Shown in pieces: positions 46,123 through 62,505 of a stretch of 64,000 nt of DNA; position 1 is the first letter of the stretch; every line of letters begins with the position of its first letter. The translations under genes were made by a program, and so were the position numbers. The DNA comes from Pseudomonas sp. TH41 (GTDB lineage: Bacteria > Pseudomonadota > Gammaproteobacteria > Pseudomonadales > Pseudomonadaceae): NCBI RefSeq assembly GCF_016650695.1, contig NZ_JAEKFH010000003.1:826001-890000 (forward strand), in the 5' to 3' direction. A model generated the notes under the pieces. The model saw only the letters and a list, made by a program, of their open reading frames with translations, had not been told where the DNA came from and searched no databases.

Positions 46123-46968
46123 TTAGAGGCCTAGAGCGCGTCCGTGATGTTGCAAGTGATCGTCGATGAAGCTGGCGATGAAGAAATAGCTGTGGTCGTA
46201 GCCCGGTTGCAGGCGCAACGTCAGCGGATGACCGGCCAGTTTGGCGGCCTGTTGCAACGCTTCAGGCTTAAGCTGGGTGGCCAGGAAATCGTCTCGATCA
46301 CCTTGGTCGACCAGCAACGGCAGCTTTTCGTGTGCCTCGGCCATCAGCGCACACGCATCCCATTCACGCCATTTCGAACGGTCTTCGCCCAGGTAACGGG
46401 TAAAGGCTTTCTGACCCCACGGGCAATCCATCGGATTGTTGATCGGCGAGAACGCCGACACCGATTGATATCGCCCCGGATTGCGCAACGCACAAACCAA
46501 CGCACCGTGCCCACCCATGGAGTGGCCGCTGATGCCACGTTTGTCCGACGCAGGGAAATGCGCCTCGACCAATGCCGGCAATTCCTGCACGACATAGTCA
46601 TGCATCCGATAGTGCCGCGACCACGGTTCCTGCGTGGCATTCAGATAAAACCCGGCACCGAGACCGAAGTCCCAAGCGCCATCCGGATCGCCCGGTACAT
46701 CCGCACCGCGCGGGCTGGTGTCCGGCGCGACAATGATCAACCCCAGCTCGGCAGCCATGCGCTGGGCGCCAGCCTTTTGCATGAAGTTTTCGTCGGTACA
46801 GGTCAAGCCGGACAACCAGTACAGCACCGGCAGCTTGCCACCCTGTTCCGCTTGCGGCGGCAGGTAGACGGCAAACACCATGTCGCAACCGAGCACTTCG
46901 GAACGGTGCCTGTAGCGTTTGTGCCAGCCGCCGAAGATTTTCTGGCAGGAGATATTTTCCAGGCTCAT
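46123..46968 (-). CDS. fghA: S-formylglutathione hydrolase
   Basis: A 281-residue esterase-D-type alpha/beta hydrolase. The nucleophile elbow [12 protein letters not shown] (Ser about residue 148), the acid in [11 protein letters not shown] and His in [12 protein letters not shown] make the triad, and [12 protein letters not shown] is the family's oxyanion region. It splits S-formylglutathione to formate and glutathione, the second step of formaldehyde removal. It begins eight bases after the dehydrogenase gene, so the two are one operon. Confidence 0.96.
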   Translation of the reverse strand: MSLENISCQKIFGGWHKRYRHRSEVLGCDMVFAVYLPPQAEQGGKLPVLYWLSGLTCTDENFMQKAGAQRMAAELGLIIVAPDTSPRGADVPGDPDGAWDFGLGAGFYLNATQEPWSRHYRMHDYVVQELPALVEAHFPASDKRGISGHSMGGHGALVCALRNPGRYQSVSAFSPINNPMDCPWGQKAFTRYLGEDRSKWREWDACALMAEAHEKLPLLVDQGDRDDFLATQLKPEALQQAAKLAGHPLTLRLQPGYDHSYFFIASFIDDHLQHHGRALGL

Positions 46969-46976
46969 AACCGACC

Positions 46977-48196
<1,220 letters not shown>

Positions 48197-49093
48197 ATGT
48201 CTGAAAACCGCTGGGAAGGGATCGACGAGTTCGTCGCCGTCGCTGAGTGCAGTCAATTCACCGCAGCGGCGGAACGTCTTGGGGTTTCCTCCTCCCATGT
48301 CAGTCGACAAATCGTACGCTTGGAAGAGCGACTTCAGACGCGGCTGCTTTACCGCAGCACACGTCGGGTCACCCTGACCGAGGCCGGGCAAACGTTCCTG
48401 CAACATTGCCAGCGTTTGCAAGACGGACGCGAAGAAGCATTGCGCGCAGTCGGCGACCTGACCAGCGAACCCAAGGGCATGCTGCGCATGACTTGCGCGG
48501 TGGCGTACGGCGAACGATTCATCGTGCCGCTGGTGACCCGCTTCATGGGGCTCTATCCACAACTTCGAATCGACATTGAACTGAGTAACCGCCAGCTCGA
48601 CCTGGTTCATGAGGGCCTCGACCTGGCGATCCGCCTGGGTCGCCTGCAAGACTCGCGTCTAGTGGCGACACGCCTGGCACCGCGACGCATGTACCTGTGC
48701 GCCTCACCGTCCTACCTGGAACGGTACGGTCGACCACACAGTTTGTCGGAACTAAGCCGGCACAACTGCCTCATCGGCAGCTCGGACGTCTGGCAACTGG
48801 AACAGAACGGGCGGGAATTTTCCCAACGGGTGCAGGGAAACTGGCGTTGTAATAGTGGGCAAGCGGTACTGGATGCGGCACTACTGGGTGTAGGGTTGTG
48901 CCAGCTGCCGGATTATTACGTGCTGGAGCATTTGAAAAGCGGCGCGTTGATCTCGCTGCTGGAGGCGCATCAACCGCCGAATACTGCCGTTTGGGCGCTG
49001 TATCCGCAGCAGCGGCATTTGTCGCCGAAGGTGCGCAAGTTGGTGGATTATTTGAAAGAGGGGTTGGCTGGGCGGCCGGAGTATCGGAGCTAA
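48197..49093 (+). CDS. gfnR: LysR-type regulator of formaldehyde detoxification, GfnR-like
   Basis: A 298-residue LysR-type regulator. The N-terminal helix-turn-helix is FVAVAECSQFTAAAERLGVS and SSHVSRQIVRLEERLQTRLL, followed by the effector domain, LRMTCAVAYGERFIVPLVTR onward. It is divergent from adhC-fghA, as PA3630 (GfnR) is in P. aeruginosa, where it activates these genes on exposure to formaldehyde-releasing compounds. Function here is taken from that synteny. Confidence 0.85.
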   Translation: MSENRWEGIDEFVAVAECSQFTAAAERLGVSSSHVSRQIVRLEERLQTRLLYRSTRRVTLTEAGQTFLQHCQRLQDGREEALRAVGDLTSEPKGMLRMTCAVAYGERFIVPLVTRFMGLYPQLRIDIELSNRQLDLVHEGLDLAIRLGRLQDSRLVATRLAPRRMYLCASPSYLERYGRPHSLSELSRHNCLIGSSDVWQLEQNGREFSQRVQGNWRCNSGQAVLDAALLGVGLCQLPDYYVLEHLKSGALISLLEAHQPPNTAVWALYPQQRHLSPKVRKLVDYLKEGLAGRPEYRS

Positions 49094-49130
49094 ATGTATA
49101 TTTCAGTGGCGGATGTGTTGTCTAGATCAC

Positions 49131-49220
49131 CGCTTTCGCGAGCAAGCCCGCTCCCACATTTAACCGAGTTCCTTCAGAAAGAATGCAGTCAAATGTGGGA
49201 GCGGGCTTGCTCGCGAAAGC
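49131..49220. repeat. Paired REP palindrome (GTGGGAGCGGGCTTGCTCGC type)
   Basis: An inverted pair (GCTTTCGCGAGCAAGCCCGC ... GCGGGCTTGCTCGCGAAAGC) between the convergent gfnR and ispD genes. Confidence 0.9.
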
Positions 49221-49242
49221 AATCTGACAGGCACCACAGTCG

Positions 49243-49950
49243 TTAGCGCCGGTTAGCCCAACGCTGTCGCAACCATTCGAGGTCTTCAGGACGTGTGAGT
49301 TTGATATTGTCGGACCGCCCTTCGATCAAGCGCGGCGCCATCCCCGACCACTCCATGGCAGAGGCCTCGTCAGTGATGACAACGTCCGCCACCAGACTGT
49401 CGGCCAATGCCCGATGCAGCGCACCCAGGCGAAACATCTGCGGCGTATAAGCCTGCCAAATCACACTGCGATCCACGGTTTCAACCACGCGACCCTGCTT
49501 GTCGACCCGTTTGAGGGTATCGCGAGCCGGAACCGCCAACAGTCCGCCGATCGGATCGTCAGCCAGTTCACCCAGCAACTTGTCCAGATCATCACGGCTC
49601 AGATTCGGCCGCGCGGCATCGTGAACCAACACCCAGTCCTCATCATCAGCACCTTGCGCGTGCAAATGCAGCAGCGCATTGAGCACCGACCCGGAACGCT
49701 CGTCGCCGCCATCGACACGCTGGATACGTGAATCGACAGCACACGCCAGATTCGGCCAATAAGGATCATCAACAGCAAGACTGACCACCAGCCCCTTCAG
49801 GGAAGGATGATCAAGGAAACAGCCGAGGCTGTGTTCGAGAATTGTGCGCCCGCCCAGTTGCAAGTATTGCTTGGGACGGTCCGCGGCCATACGGGCACCG
49901 ACGCCCGCGGCAGGAATCACGGCCCAGAAGGCCGGTAACGACTGGATCAT
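49243..49950 (-). CDS. ispD: 2-C-methyl-D-erythritol 4-phosphate cytidylyltransferase
   Basis: A 235-residue nucleotidyltransferase of the MEP isoprenoid pathway. The CTP-binding loop AVIPAAGVGARMAADRPKQYL stands at the N-terminus (about residue 10), WVLVHDAARPNLS near 108 carries metal and substrate ligands, and ITDEASAMEW near 190 is the dimer-arm motif. It couples CTP to methylerythritol phosphate. It overlaps ftsB by four bases (ATGA), as in many gammaproteobacteria. Confidence 0.95.
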   Translation of the reverse strand: MIQSLPAFWAVIPAAGVGARMAADRPKQYLQLGGRTILEHSLGCFLDHPSLKGLVVSLAVDDPYWPNLACAVDSRIQRVDGGDERSGSVLNALLHLHAQGADDEDWVLVHDAARPNLSRDDLDKLLGELADDPIGGLLAVPARDTLKRVDKQGRVVETVDRSVIWQAYTPQMFRLGALHRALADSLVADVVITDEASAMEWSGMAPRLIEGRSDNIKLTRPEDLEWLRQRWANRR

Positions 49951-50225
49951 TGAGCCAACTGGTAAAGGGTTTCACCGTCCTTGACCATGCCCAACTCATG
50001 ACGAGCCCGTTCTTCAACGGTCTCCATGCCCTTCTTCAACTCACTGACTTCAGCGTCCATGACCCGATTGCGCTCCAGCAATCCTTCGTTCTCAGCGTGT
50101 TGATCCGCGATCTGCTGAGTCAGCTCGGCCACTTGCGCCAGACTGCCATTACCCACCCACAGGCGGTACTGCAGGCCAGCCAGCAGCAGGAGCAAAACGA
50201 GGAACAACCAATTGGGACTGCGCAT
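49947..50225 (-). CDS. ftsB: Cell-division protein FtsB
   Basis: A 92-residue bitopic membrane protein. A short cytoplasmic start is followed by one transmembrane helix (NWLFLVLLLLLAGLQYRLWV) and a leucine-zipper-type coiled coil (VAELTQQIADQHAENEGLLE) in the periplasm, then VEERARHELGMVKDGE, the usual FtsB end. It joins FtsL and FtsQ at the division site. It comes after eno on the same strand. Confidence 0.93.
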   Translation of the reverse strand: MRSPNWLFLVLLLLLAGLQYRLWVGNGSLAQVAELTQQIADQHAENEGLLERNRVMDAEVSELKKGMETVEERARHELGMVKDGETLYQLAQ

Positions 50226-50284
50226 CGAATATCAGGTATCCAGTGAAAAAAGACAGCCATGCAAAAACTTTGAAGCTTCTGATA

Positions 50285-50314
50285 GCACGAAGCCTGGAAG
50301 ACCCAGGCTTGTGC
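50285..50314 (-). other. Long hairpin between eno and ftsB
   Basis: GCAC-G-AAGCCTGG, loop AAGAC, CCAGGCTTGTGC: a 12-bp stem with one bulged base and no T-run on either side. It may be a partial terminator or an mRNA-stabilising end for the eno transcript. Confidence 0.45.
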
Positions 50315-50395
50315 TTATAAGGCATCAGATTAGTGGCAAATTCATCACCGGAGCGATTTTTCCGACACAATCTGCTGTCTTTTTATCATGCACAA

Positions 50396-54338
<3,943 letters not shown>

Positions 54339-54596
54339 TTAAAGCGGTCCGAGCCGCCGGGGAAAGCGAAGGAAGGCCGAAGCCCCCGATCACCTGCATT
54401 AATCACAGTGCACCTTTCAAAAAAACCGCCGCGTTGGGACAGACCGGAAGATGAGGCACCGGTTCGTTGCTCGCTACACATTTTTTGGAATCGCCCAGCA
54501 AAGACTGCTTGGTAATCGGCAACTCCTGCAATTCAGGCGAATCCACAGAAGTTGTATCAAGAAGGGAGCGTAGTCTACCGGAAAGCCCCTTTCAGC

Positions 54597-55934
54597 TCAA
54601 ACCTTGATCGCAGGTGGTGGCTGCCAATGCAAATTCCAGCCCTCCTGCACGCTGCCGTTCAACCCCGGCAGGTTCGCCACTGCGAGTAATTGTTCGCCGC
54701 GATAAAGCAGCGGCAATCTGCCACGGGCGAAGCTCGGAACCCCACGTTCATTGAGCAAACGCTTAACATCCCGGTGGCCGCGACCAGGCAGATTCATGAC
54801 CTCGCCTCCCTGACGATAGCGGATATGCAGCGGGCCGTCGGGGATTTGGCCCGTGAGCCTGAGTATCCCGTTATCTGGCAACTTCAACGATTTCGAGGGA
54901 TCAGGCCAGTGAAAGGCAGGCAACGGATTGCGTAGCCAACAGCCCGACAGCCACCAGATACGGCCCCCCGTCCGATGGAGCTCGCCATCCGCCAGCCTCC
55001 AGATCGGACGTGCATCGCCGATGGCATCGCGCAAATCATCCCAACCCGACCAATGGTCGCTGTCCGGTAGTCGCGTCAGCGCTGTGAGCCAGTGACTCAA
55101 CGCATTGCGCTGGCGAGCGGCGGAAAGTTTTGCAAGTGCCGCCAGCTCCAGAGAGGGCACGCCCAGCCAGGCGAAATCACTGACCGTATTGGCTTCGGCG
55201 AGATCGATTTGTGCCAGTTCGTTAAGCAACGCCTGCGCTTCATTCAAATGCGAAGCGCTACGCGCCATGCTCGCCATCGCCTGAGGCCAGCGCTCGGTCA
55301 ATACCGGGAACACCTGATGTCGCAGGTAATTGCGTGAGAACTGTCGGTCCTGGTTCGAAGGGTCCTCGATCCAGTTCAAGTGATTCTCCGTTGCGTAGGC
55401 TTCAAGCTCTGCCCGAGTGACAGCCAGCAAGGGTCGCACCAGAAGCCCTCGCCCCACAGGTCGCTGGTTTGGCATTCCCGACAAGCCTCTCACCCCGGCG
55501 CCACGCAACAGCCGAAACAGCAGGGTTTCCGCCTGATCATCCTGGTGTTGCGCCGTCAGCAGCACATCATCGACTTGAGTCGCGTCAACGAATGCACCAT
55601 AGCGCGCATCCCGGGCGGCACGCTCAAGGCTGGCGCCGCGCTGAACCTGAACGCGAACCACGTGTAGCGGCACACCCAGCGCATCACAGACCGACTGACA
55701 ATGCTCCGGCCATGCATCAGCCGCAGCCTGAAGGCCGTGATGAATATGCAGGGCGCTGAGCGCCGGCAGGTTTTCGGTTTTTGCGAGGTGTGCAAGAAGG
55801 TGCAGCAGGACAGTGGAGTCGAGACCACCAGAGAACGCGATGCGCCAGGTTTTGGCGTTGCGCCAAGGTTTTAGATTAAGGAGCAGCCTGACTGGCAGAT
55901 CATTCTTCGAAGGATTCATAGACGTCAGTCGCAT
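54597..55934 (-). CDS. tilS: tRNA(Ile)-lysidine synthetase
   Basis: This 445-residue N-type ATP pyrophosphatase modifies C34 of tRNA-Ile(CAU) to lysidine, changing its reading from AUG to AUA. The P-loop is IAFSGGLDSTVLLHLLAHL (about residue 34), then LHIHHGLQAAADAW, LLTAQHQDDQAETLLFRLLR and GLSGMPNQRPVGRGLLVRPL. The C-terminal domains bind tRNA. ATG at 55934 is chosen because GAGGG lies nine bases upstream; MNPSKNDLPV (55919) is the other possibility. Confidence 0.94.
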   Translation of the reverse strand: MRLTSMNPSKNDLPVRLLLNLKPWRNAKTWRIAFSGGLDSTVLLHLLAHLAKTENLPALSALHIHHGLQAAADAWPEHCQSVCDALGVPLHVVRVQVQRGASLERAARDARYGAFVDATQVDDVLLTAQHQDDQAETLLFRLLRGAGVRGLSGMPNQRPVGRGLLVRPLLAVTRAELEAYATENHLNWIEDPSNQDRQFSRNYLRHQVFPVLTERWPQAMASMARSASHLNEAQALLNELAQIDLAEANTVSDFAWLGVPSLELAALAKLSAARQRNALSHWLTALTRLPDSDHWSGWDDLRDAIGDARPIWRLADGELHRTGGRIWWLSGCWLRNPLPAFHWPDPSKSLKLPDNGILRLTGQIPDGPLHIRYRQGGEVMNLPGRGHRDVKRLLNERGVPSFARGRLPLLYRGEQLLAVANLPGLNGSVQEGWNLHWQPPPAIKV

Positions 55935-55946
55935 CACTTAGACCCT

Positions 55947-56033
55947 CTGTAGGAGCTGCCGCAGGCTGCGATCTTTTGATCTTATTGCTTTTTCAAGATC
56001 AAAAGATCGCAGCCTGCGGCAGCTCCTACAGGG
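55947..56033. repeat. Paired palindromic repeat (GGAGCTGCCGCAGGCTGCGATC type)
   Basis: An inverted pair of the second family in its GCCGCAGGC form, in the gap between accA and tilS (both on the minus strand). Confidence 0.9.
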
Positions 56034-56048
56034 GTGTAGTGAGTACAG

Positions 56049-56996
56049 TTACAGACCGTAGCTCATCAGACGCTCGTAACGACGGGCCAGCAGCGCGTCG
56101 TTGTCGAACTTCTTCAACATCGCCAGTTGCGAGCTCAGCTCGGCACGGATCGATGCAGCCGCAGCGGCCGGATTACGATGTGCGCCGCCCAAAGGCTCGC
56201 CAATCACTTTATCCACGATACCCAGGCCTTTCAGGCGCTCGGCGGTGATGCCCATGGCTTCAGCGGCATCCGGTGCTTTTTCGGCGGTTTTCCACAGAAT
56301 CGAAGCACAGCCTTCCGGCGAAATCACCGCGTAAGTCGAATACTGCAGCATGTTCAACTGGTCGCAAACACCGATCGCCAGCGCACCACCAGAACCACCT
56401 TCACCGATCACGGTGGCGATGATTGGGGTTTTCAGGCGGGCCATGACACGCAGGTTCCAGGCAATCGCCTCGCTCTGGTTGCGCTCTTCAGCGTCGATGC
56501 CAGGGTAGGCGCCCGGGGTGTCGATGAAGGTCAGAATCGGCATTTTGAAACGCTCGGCCATTTCCATCAGACGGCACGCCTTGCGGTAGCCCTCTGGACG
56601 CGGCATGCCGAAGTTGCGACGAACTTTCTCGCGCACTTCACGGCCTTTCTGGTGACCGATGATCATCACTGGCTGGTCGTCCAGACGAGCAATACCGCCA
56701 ACGATGGCGGCGTCGTCGGAGAAGTGACGATCACCATGCAGTTCGTCGAACTCGGTGAAGATGTGTTCGATGTAGTCCAGGGTGTACGGACGTTTCGGGT
56801 GACGCGCCAGACGCGCGATCTGCCAGCTGGTCAGCTTGCCGAAGATGTCTTCGGTCAACGTGCTGCTTTTGTCCTGCAGGCGGGAGATCTCATCGCCGAT
56901 ATTCAGCGAATTGTCATTACCGACCAAGCGCAACTCTTCGATCTTGGCTTGCAGGTCGGCGATCGGCTGTTCGAAATCTAGAAAATTCGGGTTCAT
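56049..56996 (-). CDS. accA: Acetyl-CoA carboxylase carboxyltransferase subunit alpha
   Basis: A 315-residue subunit of the transferase half of acetyl-CoA carboxylase, first committed step of fatty-acid synthesis. It starts [20 protein letters not shown]. Crotonase-like blocks include [58 protein letters not shown] and [15 protein letters not shown]. The partner accD is not in the window. It comes about 140 bases after dnaE on the same strand, an order shared with other gammaproteobacteria. Confidence 0.97.
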   Translation of the reverse strand: MNPNFLDFEQPIADLQAKIEELRLVGNDNSLNIGDEISRLQDKSSTLTEDIFGKLTSWQIARLARHPKRPYTLDYIEHIFTEFDELHGDRHFSDDAAIVGGIARLDDQPVMIIGHQKGREVREKVRRNFGMPRPEGYRKACRLMEMAERFKMPILTFIDTPGAYPGIDAEERNQSEAIAWNLRVMARLKTPIIATVIGEGGSGGALAIGVCDQLNMLQYSTYAVISPEGCASILWKTAEKAPDAAEAMGITAERLKGLGIVDKVIGEPLGGAHRNPAAAAASIRAELSSQLAMLKKFDNDALLARRYERLMSYGL

Positions 56997-57136
56997 AGGC
57001 GTCCGTCTTGGGTCGACGTCCAAGTGAGCTTGGGTCGGCCGGTTGTCTATTCGCGCCCTACCTTAAGGGACAGGCGCGTTCAGGTCGAGATTAAAAATTC
57101 TGGTCGCGATCGGGCCACAATAATGGCACCTGACCG

Positions 57137-60100
57137 TTAACGGTATTGGAGGAAGACGTTGTCTCGCCCGAACTGGTCACGCAGTGCTTGAATCAAGGCA
57201 TCCGCCGGGTCGATTCGCCAGGTCTCGCCAAACTGCAGCAAGGCCTTCGCATCGGGACTCGTGTACTCCATGGTGATGGGGCACGCACCGCGGTGACGCT
57301 TGAACAACTCGCCCAGCCAGCGTAGCTGATCGCCTTTCAAATCCTTGGTCTGCAACTTCAAGCGCAGGCTTTCGGCCAGGTTCGTGCGTGCATCCTCCAT
57401 GCTCATCACCCGCTTGACCCGCAACCGCAGGCCGCCAGAGAAGTCGTCGTTGCTGACTTCGCCTTCGACCACCACCATCGCGTCGGTCTGCAACAGCGAT
57501 TGCGCCGAATGGAACGCGTCGGCGAACAGCGAAGCTTCGATCCGCCCGGAGCGGTCATCAAGGGTAATGAACCCCATCTTGTCGCCCTTTTTGTTCTTCA
57601 TCACCCGTAGCGCGATGATCATGCCTGCGACGGTCTGAGTATCCCGAGCCGGTTTCAGGTCGATGATGCGCTGACGGGCAAAGCGGCGGATTTCACCTTC
57701 GTACTCGTCGATCGGGTGACCGGTGAGGTACAAACCCAAGGTATCTTTCTCGCCTTTCAGGCGCTCCTTGAGGGTCAGCTCTTTCGCCTTGCGGTGATTG
57801 GCATAAACATCAGCGTCTGCCTCGACGAACAACCCGCCAAACAGGTCAGCATGGCCACTGTCGTGGGTGCGAGCGGTTTGTTCAGCGGCTTTGATCGCCC
57901 CTTCCATCGCATTCAGCAAGACCGCACGATTCTGGTCGATGCTCGCTTGATAGGCCTTCGATTCGTCATGAAAATACGGGCCCAGACGATCGAGCGCACC
58001 GCTGCGGATCAAACCGTCCAGGGTGCGTTTGTTGATACGCTTGAGGTCGACACGGGCGCAGAAATCGAACAGGTCCTTGAACGGACCCTCTTGACGCGCC
58101 TCGGTAATCGCTTCGACCGGTCCTTCACCCACACCCTTGATCGCGCCGAGGCCGTAAATGATGCGGCCTTCGTCATTCACCGTGAACTTGAACTCCGAAG
58201 TATTCACATCCGGCGCGTCGAGACGCAGCTTCATGGTGCGAATTTCTTCGATCAAGGTCACGACCTTGTCGGTGTTGTGCATATCCGCTGACAGTACCGC
58301 GGCCATGAACGGCGCCGGATAGTGTGTTTTCAGCCATGCAGTCTGGTACGACACCAGGCCGTAAGCGGCGGAGTGGGATTTGTTGAAGCCATAACCGGCG
58401 AATTTTTCTACCAGGTCGAAAATGTTACCGGCAAGATCGGCTTCGATATTGTTGGTCTTGCAACCTTCAATAAAACCGCCACGCTGCTTGGCCATTTCTT
58501 CAGGTTTTTTCTTACCCATGGCCCGACGCAGCATGTCTGCACCGCCGAGCGTGTAACCGGCCATGACCTGGGCAATCTGCATCACCTGTTCCTGATACAG
58601 GATGATGCCGTAAGTCGGCGCCAGAACCGGCTTGAGGCCTTCGTACTGGTAGTCCGAGTGCGGATACGCGAGCTCGGCGCGACCGTGCTTACGGTTGATA
58701 AAGTCGTCAACCATGCCTGATTGCAATGGGCCCGGACGGAACAGGGCCACCAGTGCGATCAAGTCTTCCAGGCAGTCGGGCTTGAGCTTTTTGATCAGCT
58801 CTTTCATGCCGCGCGACTCGAGCTGGAACACCGCGGTGGTTTCAGCTTTTTGCAGCAACTGGTAAGTCGGTTTGTCATCCAGCGGGATGAATGCGATGTC
58901 CAGCGGCGGTTCATCCACCTTGGCGCGGTCGCGGTTGATGGTTTTCAGTGCCCAATCGATGACCGTCAGGGTCCGCAGACCGAGGAAGTCGAACTTCACC
59001 AGACCGGCGGCCTCTACGTCATCTTTGTCGAACTGGGTTACCAGGCCATCACCGGCTTCGTCGCAATAGATCGGCGAGAAGTCCGTCAGCTTGGTCGGTG
59101 CGATCACCACACCACCGGCGTGCTTGCCGACGTTACGCACAACGCCTTCAAGCTTGCGGGCCATTTCCCAGATTTCCGCAGCTTCCTCATCGACCTTGAT
59201 GAAGTCGCGGAGGATTTCTTCCTGCTCGTAGGCTTTTTCCAGGGTCATGCCGACTTCGAACGGGATCATCTTCGACAGACGATCCGCCAAGCCGTAGGAC
59301 TTGCCCTGCACCCGCGCCACGTCCCGGACCACCGCCTTGGCGGCCATGGAACCGAAGGTGATGATCTGGCTCACCGCGTTGCGACCGTATTTCTCGGCCA
59401 CGTAATCGATCACGCGGTCACGGCCATCCATGCAGAAGTCGACGTCGAAGTCGGGCATCGATACGCGTTCCGGGTTAAGGAAACGTTCGAACAGCAGGTC
59501 ATATTCCAGCGGGTCGAGGTCGGTGATCTTCTGCACATAGGCCACCAGCGACCCGGCACCCGACCCACGGCCAGGACCTACCGGCACGCCATTGCTTTTG
59601 GCCCACTGGATGAAGTCCATAACGATCAGGAAGTAACCAGGGAACCCCATCTGGATGATGATATCCAGCTCGAAATTCAGCCGGTCGACGTAGACCTGTC
59701 GCTTGGCTTCGTAGTCTTCGGTGGTGTCCTTGGGCAACAGAACGCTAAGTCGTTCTTCCAGGCCATCGAATGACACCTTGCGGAAATACTCATCGATGGT
59801 CATGCCATCGGGAATCGGGAAGTTGGGCAGGAAGTGAGTGCCCAGCTTCACTTCGATGTTGCAGCGCTTGGCAATTTCAACGGTATTTTCCAGCGCTTCT
59901 GGAATGTCGCTGAACAGCTCGGCCATTTCCTCGGCGCTTTTGAGGTACTGCTGATCACTGTAATTCTTCGAGCGCCGCGGATCGTCGAGGGCGCGGCCTT
60001 CACCGATGCAAACGCGAGTTTCGTGAGCAGCAAAGTCTTCCTGCTTGATGAAGCGCACATCGTTGGTCGCCACCAGCGGCGCGCCGATTTTCTCGGCCAG

Positions 60101-60658
60101 GGCCACGGCGCCGTGCAATTGTTCTTCATCGTTGGGGCGGTTGGTGCGCTGGATTTCCAGATAGAAGCGGTCCGGAAACACCGCCATCCACTCGCGAGCC
60201 AGGTTTTCTGCTTCGGCTGGATTGCCACTGAGCATGGCCAGGCCGATCTCACCTTCTTTCGCCGCCGACAGCATGATCAAGCCTTCGCTGGCTTCGGCCA
60301 CCCACTCGCGCTCGATGATGACCGAGCCATTACGCTGGCCGTCAATGAAGCCACGAGAGATCAGTTCGGTCAGGTTGCGATAGCCGACGGCGTTCATTGC
60401 CAGCAGGCTGATCCGGCTTAGGGCGTTGTCCGGATCCTTGTTCGACAGCCACAGGTCTGCACCGCAGATTGGCTTGATGCCCGCGCCCATTGAGGCTTTA
60501 TAGAATTTGACCAGGGAACACATGTTGTTCTGATCGGTCACCGCAACGGCAGGCATGTTCATGCCGACCAGGGTCTTGACCAGCGGTTTGATCCGCACCA
60601 GACCGTCGACGAGGGAATATTCAGTGTGCAGGCGTAGATGTACGAATGAAGCCGGCAT
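57137..60658 (-). CDS. dnaE: DNA polymerase III alpha subunit
   Basis: A 1173-residue replicative polymerase. The N-terminal PHP domain ([20 protein letters not shown]) is followed by the polymerase core. Two catalytic Asp lie in [20 protein letters not shown] (about residue 403), preceded by [16 protein letters not shown]. Tandem helix-hairpin-helix follows ([20 protein letters not shown] is in the fingers/thumb border), then the OB fold ([20 protein letters not shown]) and the tau-binding tail. Length and motifs match the DnaE1 type of gammaproteobacteria. Confidence 0.98.
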   Translation of the reverse strand: MPASFVHLRLHTEYSLVDGLVRIKPLVKTLVGMNMPAVAVTDQNNMCSLVKFYKASMGAGIKPICGADLWLSNKDPDNALSRISLLAMNAVGYRNLTELISRGFIDGQRNGSVIIEREWVAEASEGLIMLSAAKEGEIGLAMLSGNPAEAENLAREWMAVFPDRFYLEIQRTNRPNDEEQLHGAVALAEKIGAPLVATNDVRFIKQEDFAAHETRVCIGEGRALDDPRRSKNYSDQQYLKSAEEMAELFSDIPEALENTVEIAKRCNIEVKLGTHFLPNFPIPDGMTIDEYFRKVSFDGLEERLSVLLPKDTTEDYEAKRQVYVDRLNFELDIIIQMGFPGYFLIVMDFIQWAKSNGVPVGPGRGSGAGSLVAYVQKITDLDPLEYDLLFERFLNPERVSMPDFDVDFCMDGRDRVIDYVAEKYGRNAVSQIITFGSMAAKAVVRDVARVQGKSYGLADRLSKMIPFEVGMTLEKAYEQEEILRDFIKVDEEAAEIWEMARKLEGVVRNVGKHAGGVVIAPTKLTDFSPIYCDEAGDGLVTQFDKDDVEAAGLVKFDFLGLRTLTVIDWALKTINRDRAKVDEPPLDIAFIPLDDKPTYQLLQKAETTAVFQLESRGMKELIKKLKPDCLEDLIALVALFRPGPLQSGMVDDFINRKHGRAELAYPHSDYQYEGLKPVLAPTYGIILYQEQVMQIAQVMAGYTLGGADMLRRAMGKKKPEEMAKQRGGFIEGCKTNNIEADLAGNIFDLVEKFAGYGFNKSHSAAYGLVSYQTAWLKTHYPAPFMAAVLSADMHNTDKVVTLIEEIRTMKLRLDAPDVNTSEFKFTVNDEGRIIYGLGAIKGVGEGPVEAITEARQEGPFKDLFDFCARVDLKRINKRTLDGLIRSGALDRLGPYFHDESKAYQASIDQNRAVLLNAMEGAIKAAEQTARTHDSGHADLFGGLFVEADADVYANHRKAKELTLKERLKGEKDTLGLYLTGHPIDEYEGEIRRFARQRIIDLKPARDTQTVAGMIIALRVMKNKKGDKMGFITLDDRSGRIEASLFADAFHSAQSLLQTDAMVVVEGEVSNDDFSGGLRLRVKRVMSMEDARTNLAESLRLKLQTKDLKGDQLRWLGELFKRHRGACPITMEYTSPDAKALLQFGETWRIDPADALIQALRDQFGRDNVFLQYR

Positions 60659-60734
60659 AGTGATCCTGTCTGTAAACGTGGAGACAACAAGGCCCGGATT
60701 GTACCGGGCCTTGGCAAAAACATCAGCCTTGCGA

Positions 60735-61376
60735 CTAACTCTCGATCAGCCCTTCACGGGCCTCATACGCCAGACGTACGGGGGCGAACGAGCGTCGGTG
60801 AATCGGGGTCGGCCCCAAGCGGGCCAAGGCTTCCAGATGAACGGGTGTCGGGTAGCCCTTGTGGCCACCGATGCCGTAACCCGGGTAGATCAATTCGAAA
60901 GCAGCCATTTCACGGTCACGACTGACCTTGGCCAGAATCGATGCCGCGGCGATGGCGGGCACCTTGCCGTCGCCCTGCACCACCGCTTCGGCGCGCATGG
61001 ACAGTTTCGGGCAGCGGTTGCCGTCGATCATTGCCAGTTTCGGCTGAATGTGCAGCCCTTCGATCGCACGCTGCATGGCCAACATGGTGGCATGCAGAAT
61101 ATTCAGCTCGTCGATTTCTTCGACTTCGGCGCGGGCGATGCAAAAGCTCAGGGCTTTTTCGCAGATTTCGTCGTAGAGCTTTTCGCGGCGGGCTTCAGTC
61201 AGCTTCTTCGAATCGTTCAGGCCGAGGATCGGACGGTTCGGATCAAGGATCACCGCTGCTGTCACGACGGCACCACAAAGCGGGCCGCGACCGACTTCGT
61301 CAACACCGGCAACCAACTCTTCAACTTCAGCGACCAAGGTGAAATCCAGCCCCATTTGCATACTTGTTCTACTCAT
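60735..61376 (-). CDS. rnhB: Ribonuclease HII
   Basis: A 213-residue RNase that cuts the RNA strand of RNA-DNA hybrids and single ribonucleotides in DNA. The metal-binding acidic residues are in [20 protein letters not shown] (DE of the D-E-V-G-R-G motif), [12 protein letters not shown], and [15 protein letters not shown]. The start at 61376 overlaps the lpxB stop as ATGA; an internal ATG at 61361 ([10 protein letters not shown]) is equally usual for the family. It reads on toward dnaE. Confidence 0.96.
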   Translation of the reverse strand: MSRTSMQMGLDFTLVAEVEELVAGVDEVGRGPLCGAVVTAAVILDPNRPILGLNDSKKLTEARREKLYDEICEKALSFCIARAEVEEIDELNILHATMLAMQRAIEGLHIQPKLAMIDGNRCPKLSMRAEAVVQGDGKVPAIAAASILAKVSRDREMAAFELIYPGYGIGGHKGYPTPVHLEALARLGPTPIHRRSFAPVRLAYEAREGLIES

Positions 61377-62503
61377 TGTACGTGGCCGATCAGCGTCAGA
61401 ACTGCATCCGCAGCCTGATTGGAGGCATCCAGACGCAAGGTGCGGTGAATTTCGTCAAAGCCGCGAGTCTGTTCTTCGCCGCCCTCGATCAAGGGCGACA
61501 GCGTTTGAGCCAGCGCTTCAACGGTCGCATCGTCCTGCAGCAACTCCGGCACCAACAGGCGCTGGGCTAGCAAGTTCGGCAGCGAAACGTATGGACTCTT
61601 AACCATGCGTTTGAGGATCCAGAATGTCAGCGGCGCCAGACGGTAAGCAACCACCATTGGCCGCTTGTACAACAGTGCTTCCAGCGTGGCGGTTCCGGAG
61701 GCGATCAACACTGCGTCGCAGGCTGCCAGGGCCAGGTGGGATTTGCCATCGAGCAAGGTCAGTGGCAGATCGCGGCCGGCCAGCAACTCTTCAAGCTGCG
61801 CACGGCGCTCGGGGCTGGCGCAAGGCATTACGAACCGCACGCCAGGGCGCAGGGCTCGCAAGCGTTGGGCAGTATCGAGGAACAACGCGCCCAGACGACC
61901 GACTTCGCCACCACGGCTGCCAGGCATCAGCGCGACTAACGGCCCGTCAGGCAAGCCAAGTTCGGCTCGCGCAGCCGCACGATCCGCTTCCATCGGGATG
62001 GCATCAGCCAGGGAGTGCCCGACAAACCGCACCGGGACGCCCTTCTCTTCATAGAATTTTGCTTCGAACGGGAACAGCGTCAGCATCAGATCGCAGCCTT
62101 CGCGAATCTTTAGCACGCGCTTCTGCCGCCAGGCCCAGACCGACGGGCTAACGTAATGCACGGTCTTGATCCCGGCCTGACGCAGCTTGAGCTCGATATT
62201 GAGGTTGAAGTCCGGGGCATCGATACCGATGAACACGTCCGGCTTTTCGGCGATCAGGTCTGCGACCAACTTCTTGCGCCGAGCCAGCAGCTCGCGCAAT
62301 CGGCCCAGTACTTCCACCAGCCCCATGACAGAGAGACGTTCCATCGGGAAATACGAGACCAGACCTTCAGCCTGCATCAGCGGGCCGCCGACCCCCATGA
62401 ACTCGACTGCCGGATGCTTAGCCTTGAGCGCGCGCATGAGTCCCGCACCCAGAATGTCACCGGAAGCCTCACCCGCTACCAGCGCAATACGCAGATTGGC
62501 CAT
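61373..62503 (-). CDS. lpxB: Lipid-A-disaccharide synthase
   Basis: A 376-residue glycosyltransferase (family GT19) that joins UDP-2,3-diacylglucosamine and lipid X into the lipid A disaccharide. Visible blocks are [19 protein letters not shown] at the N-terminus, [57 protein letters not shown] and [19 protein letters not shown]. It is peripheral on the inner membrane. It starts two bases after lpxA and overlaps rnhB. Confidence 0.97.
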   Translation of the reverse strand: MANLRIALVAGEASGDILGAGLMRALKAKHPAVEFMGVGGPLMQAEGLVSYFPMERLSVMGLVEVLGRLRELLARRKKLVADLIAEKPDVFIGIDAPDFNLNIELKLRQAGIKTVHYVSPSVWAWRQKRVLKIREGCDLMLTLFPFEAKFYEEKGVPVRFVGHSLADAIPMEADRAAARAELGLPDGPLVALMPGSRGGEVGRLGALFLDTAQRLRALRPGVRFVMPCASPERRAQLEELLAGRDLPLTLLDGKSHLALAACDAVLIASGTATLEALLYKRPMVVAYRLAPLTFWILKRMVKSPYVSLPNLLAQRLLVPELLQDDATVEALAQTLSPLIEGGEEQTRGFDEIHRTLRLDASNQAADAVLTLIGHVQ

Positions 62504-62505
62504 GG

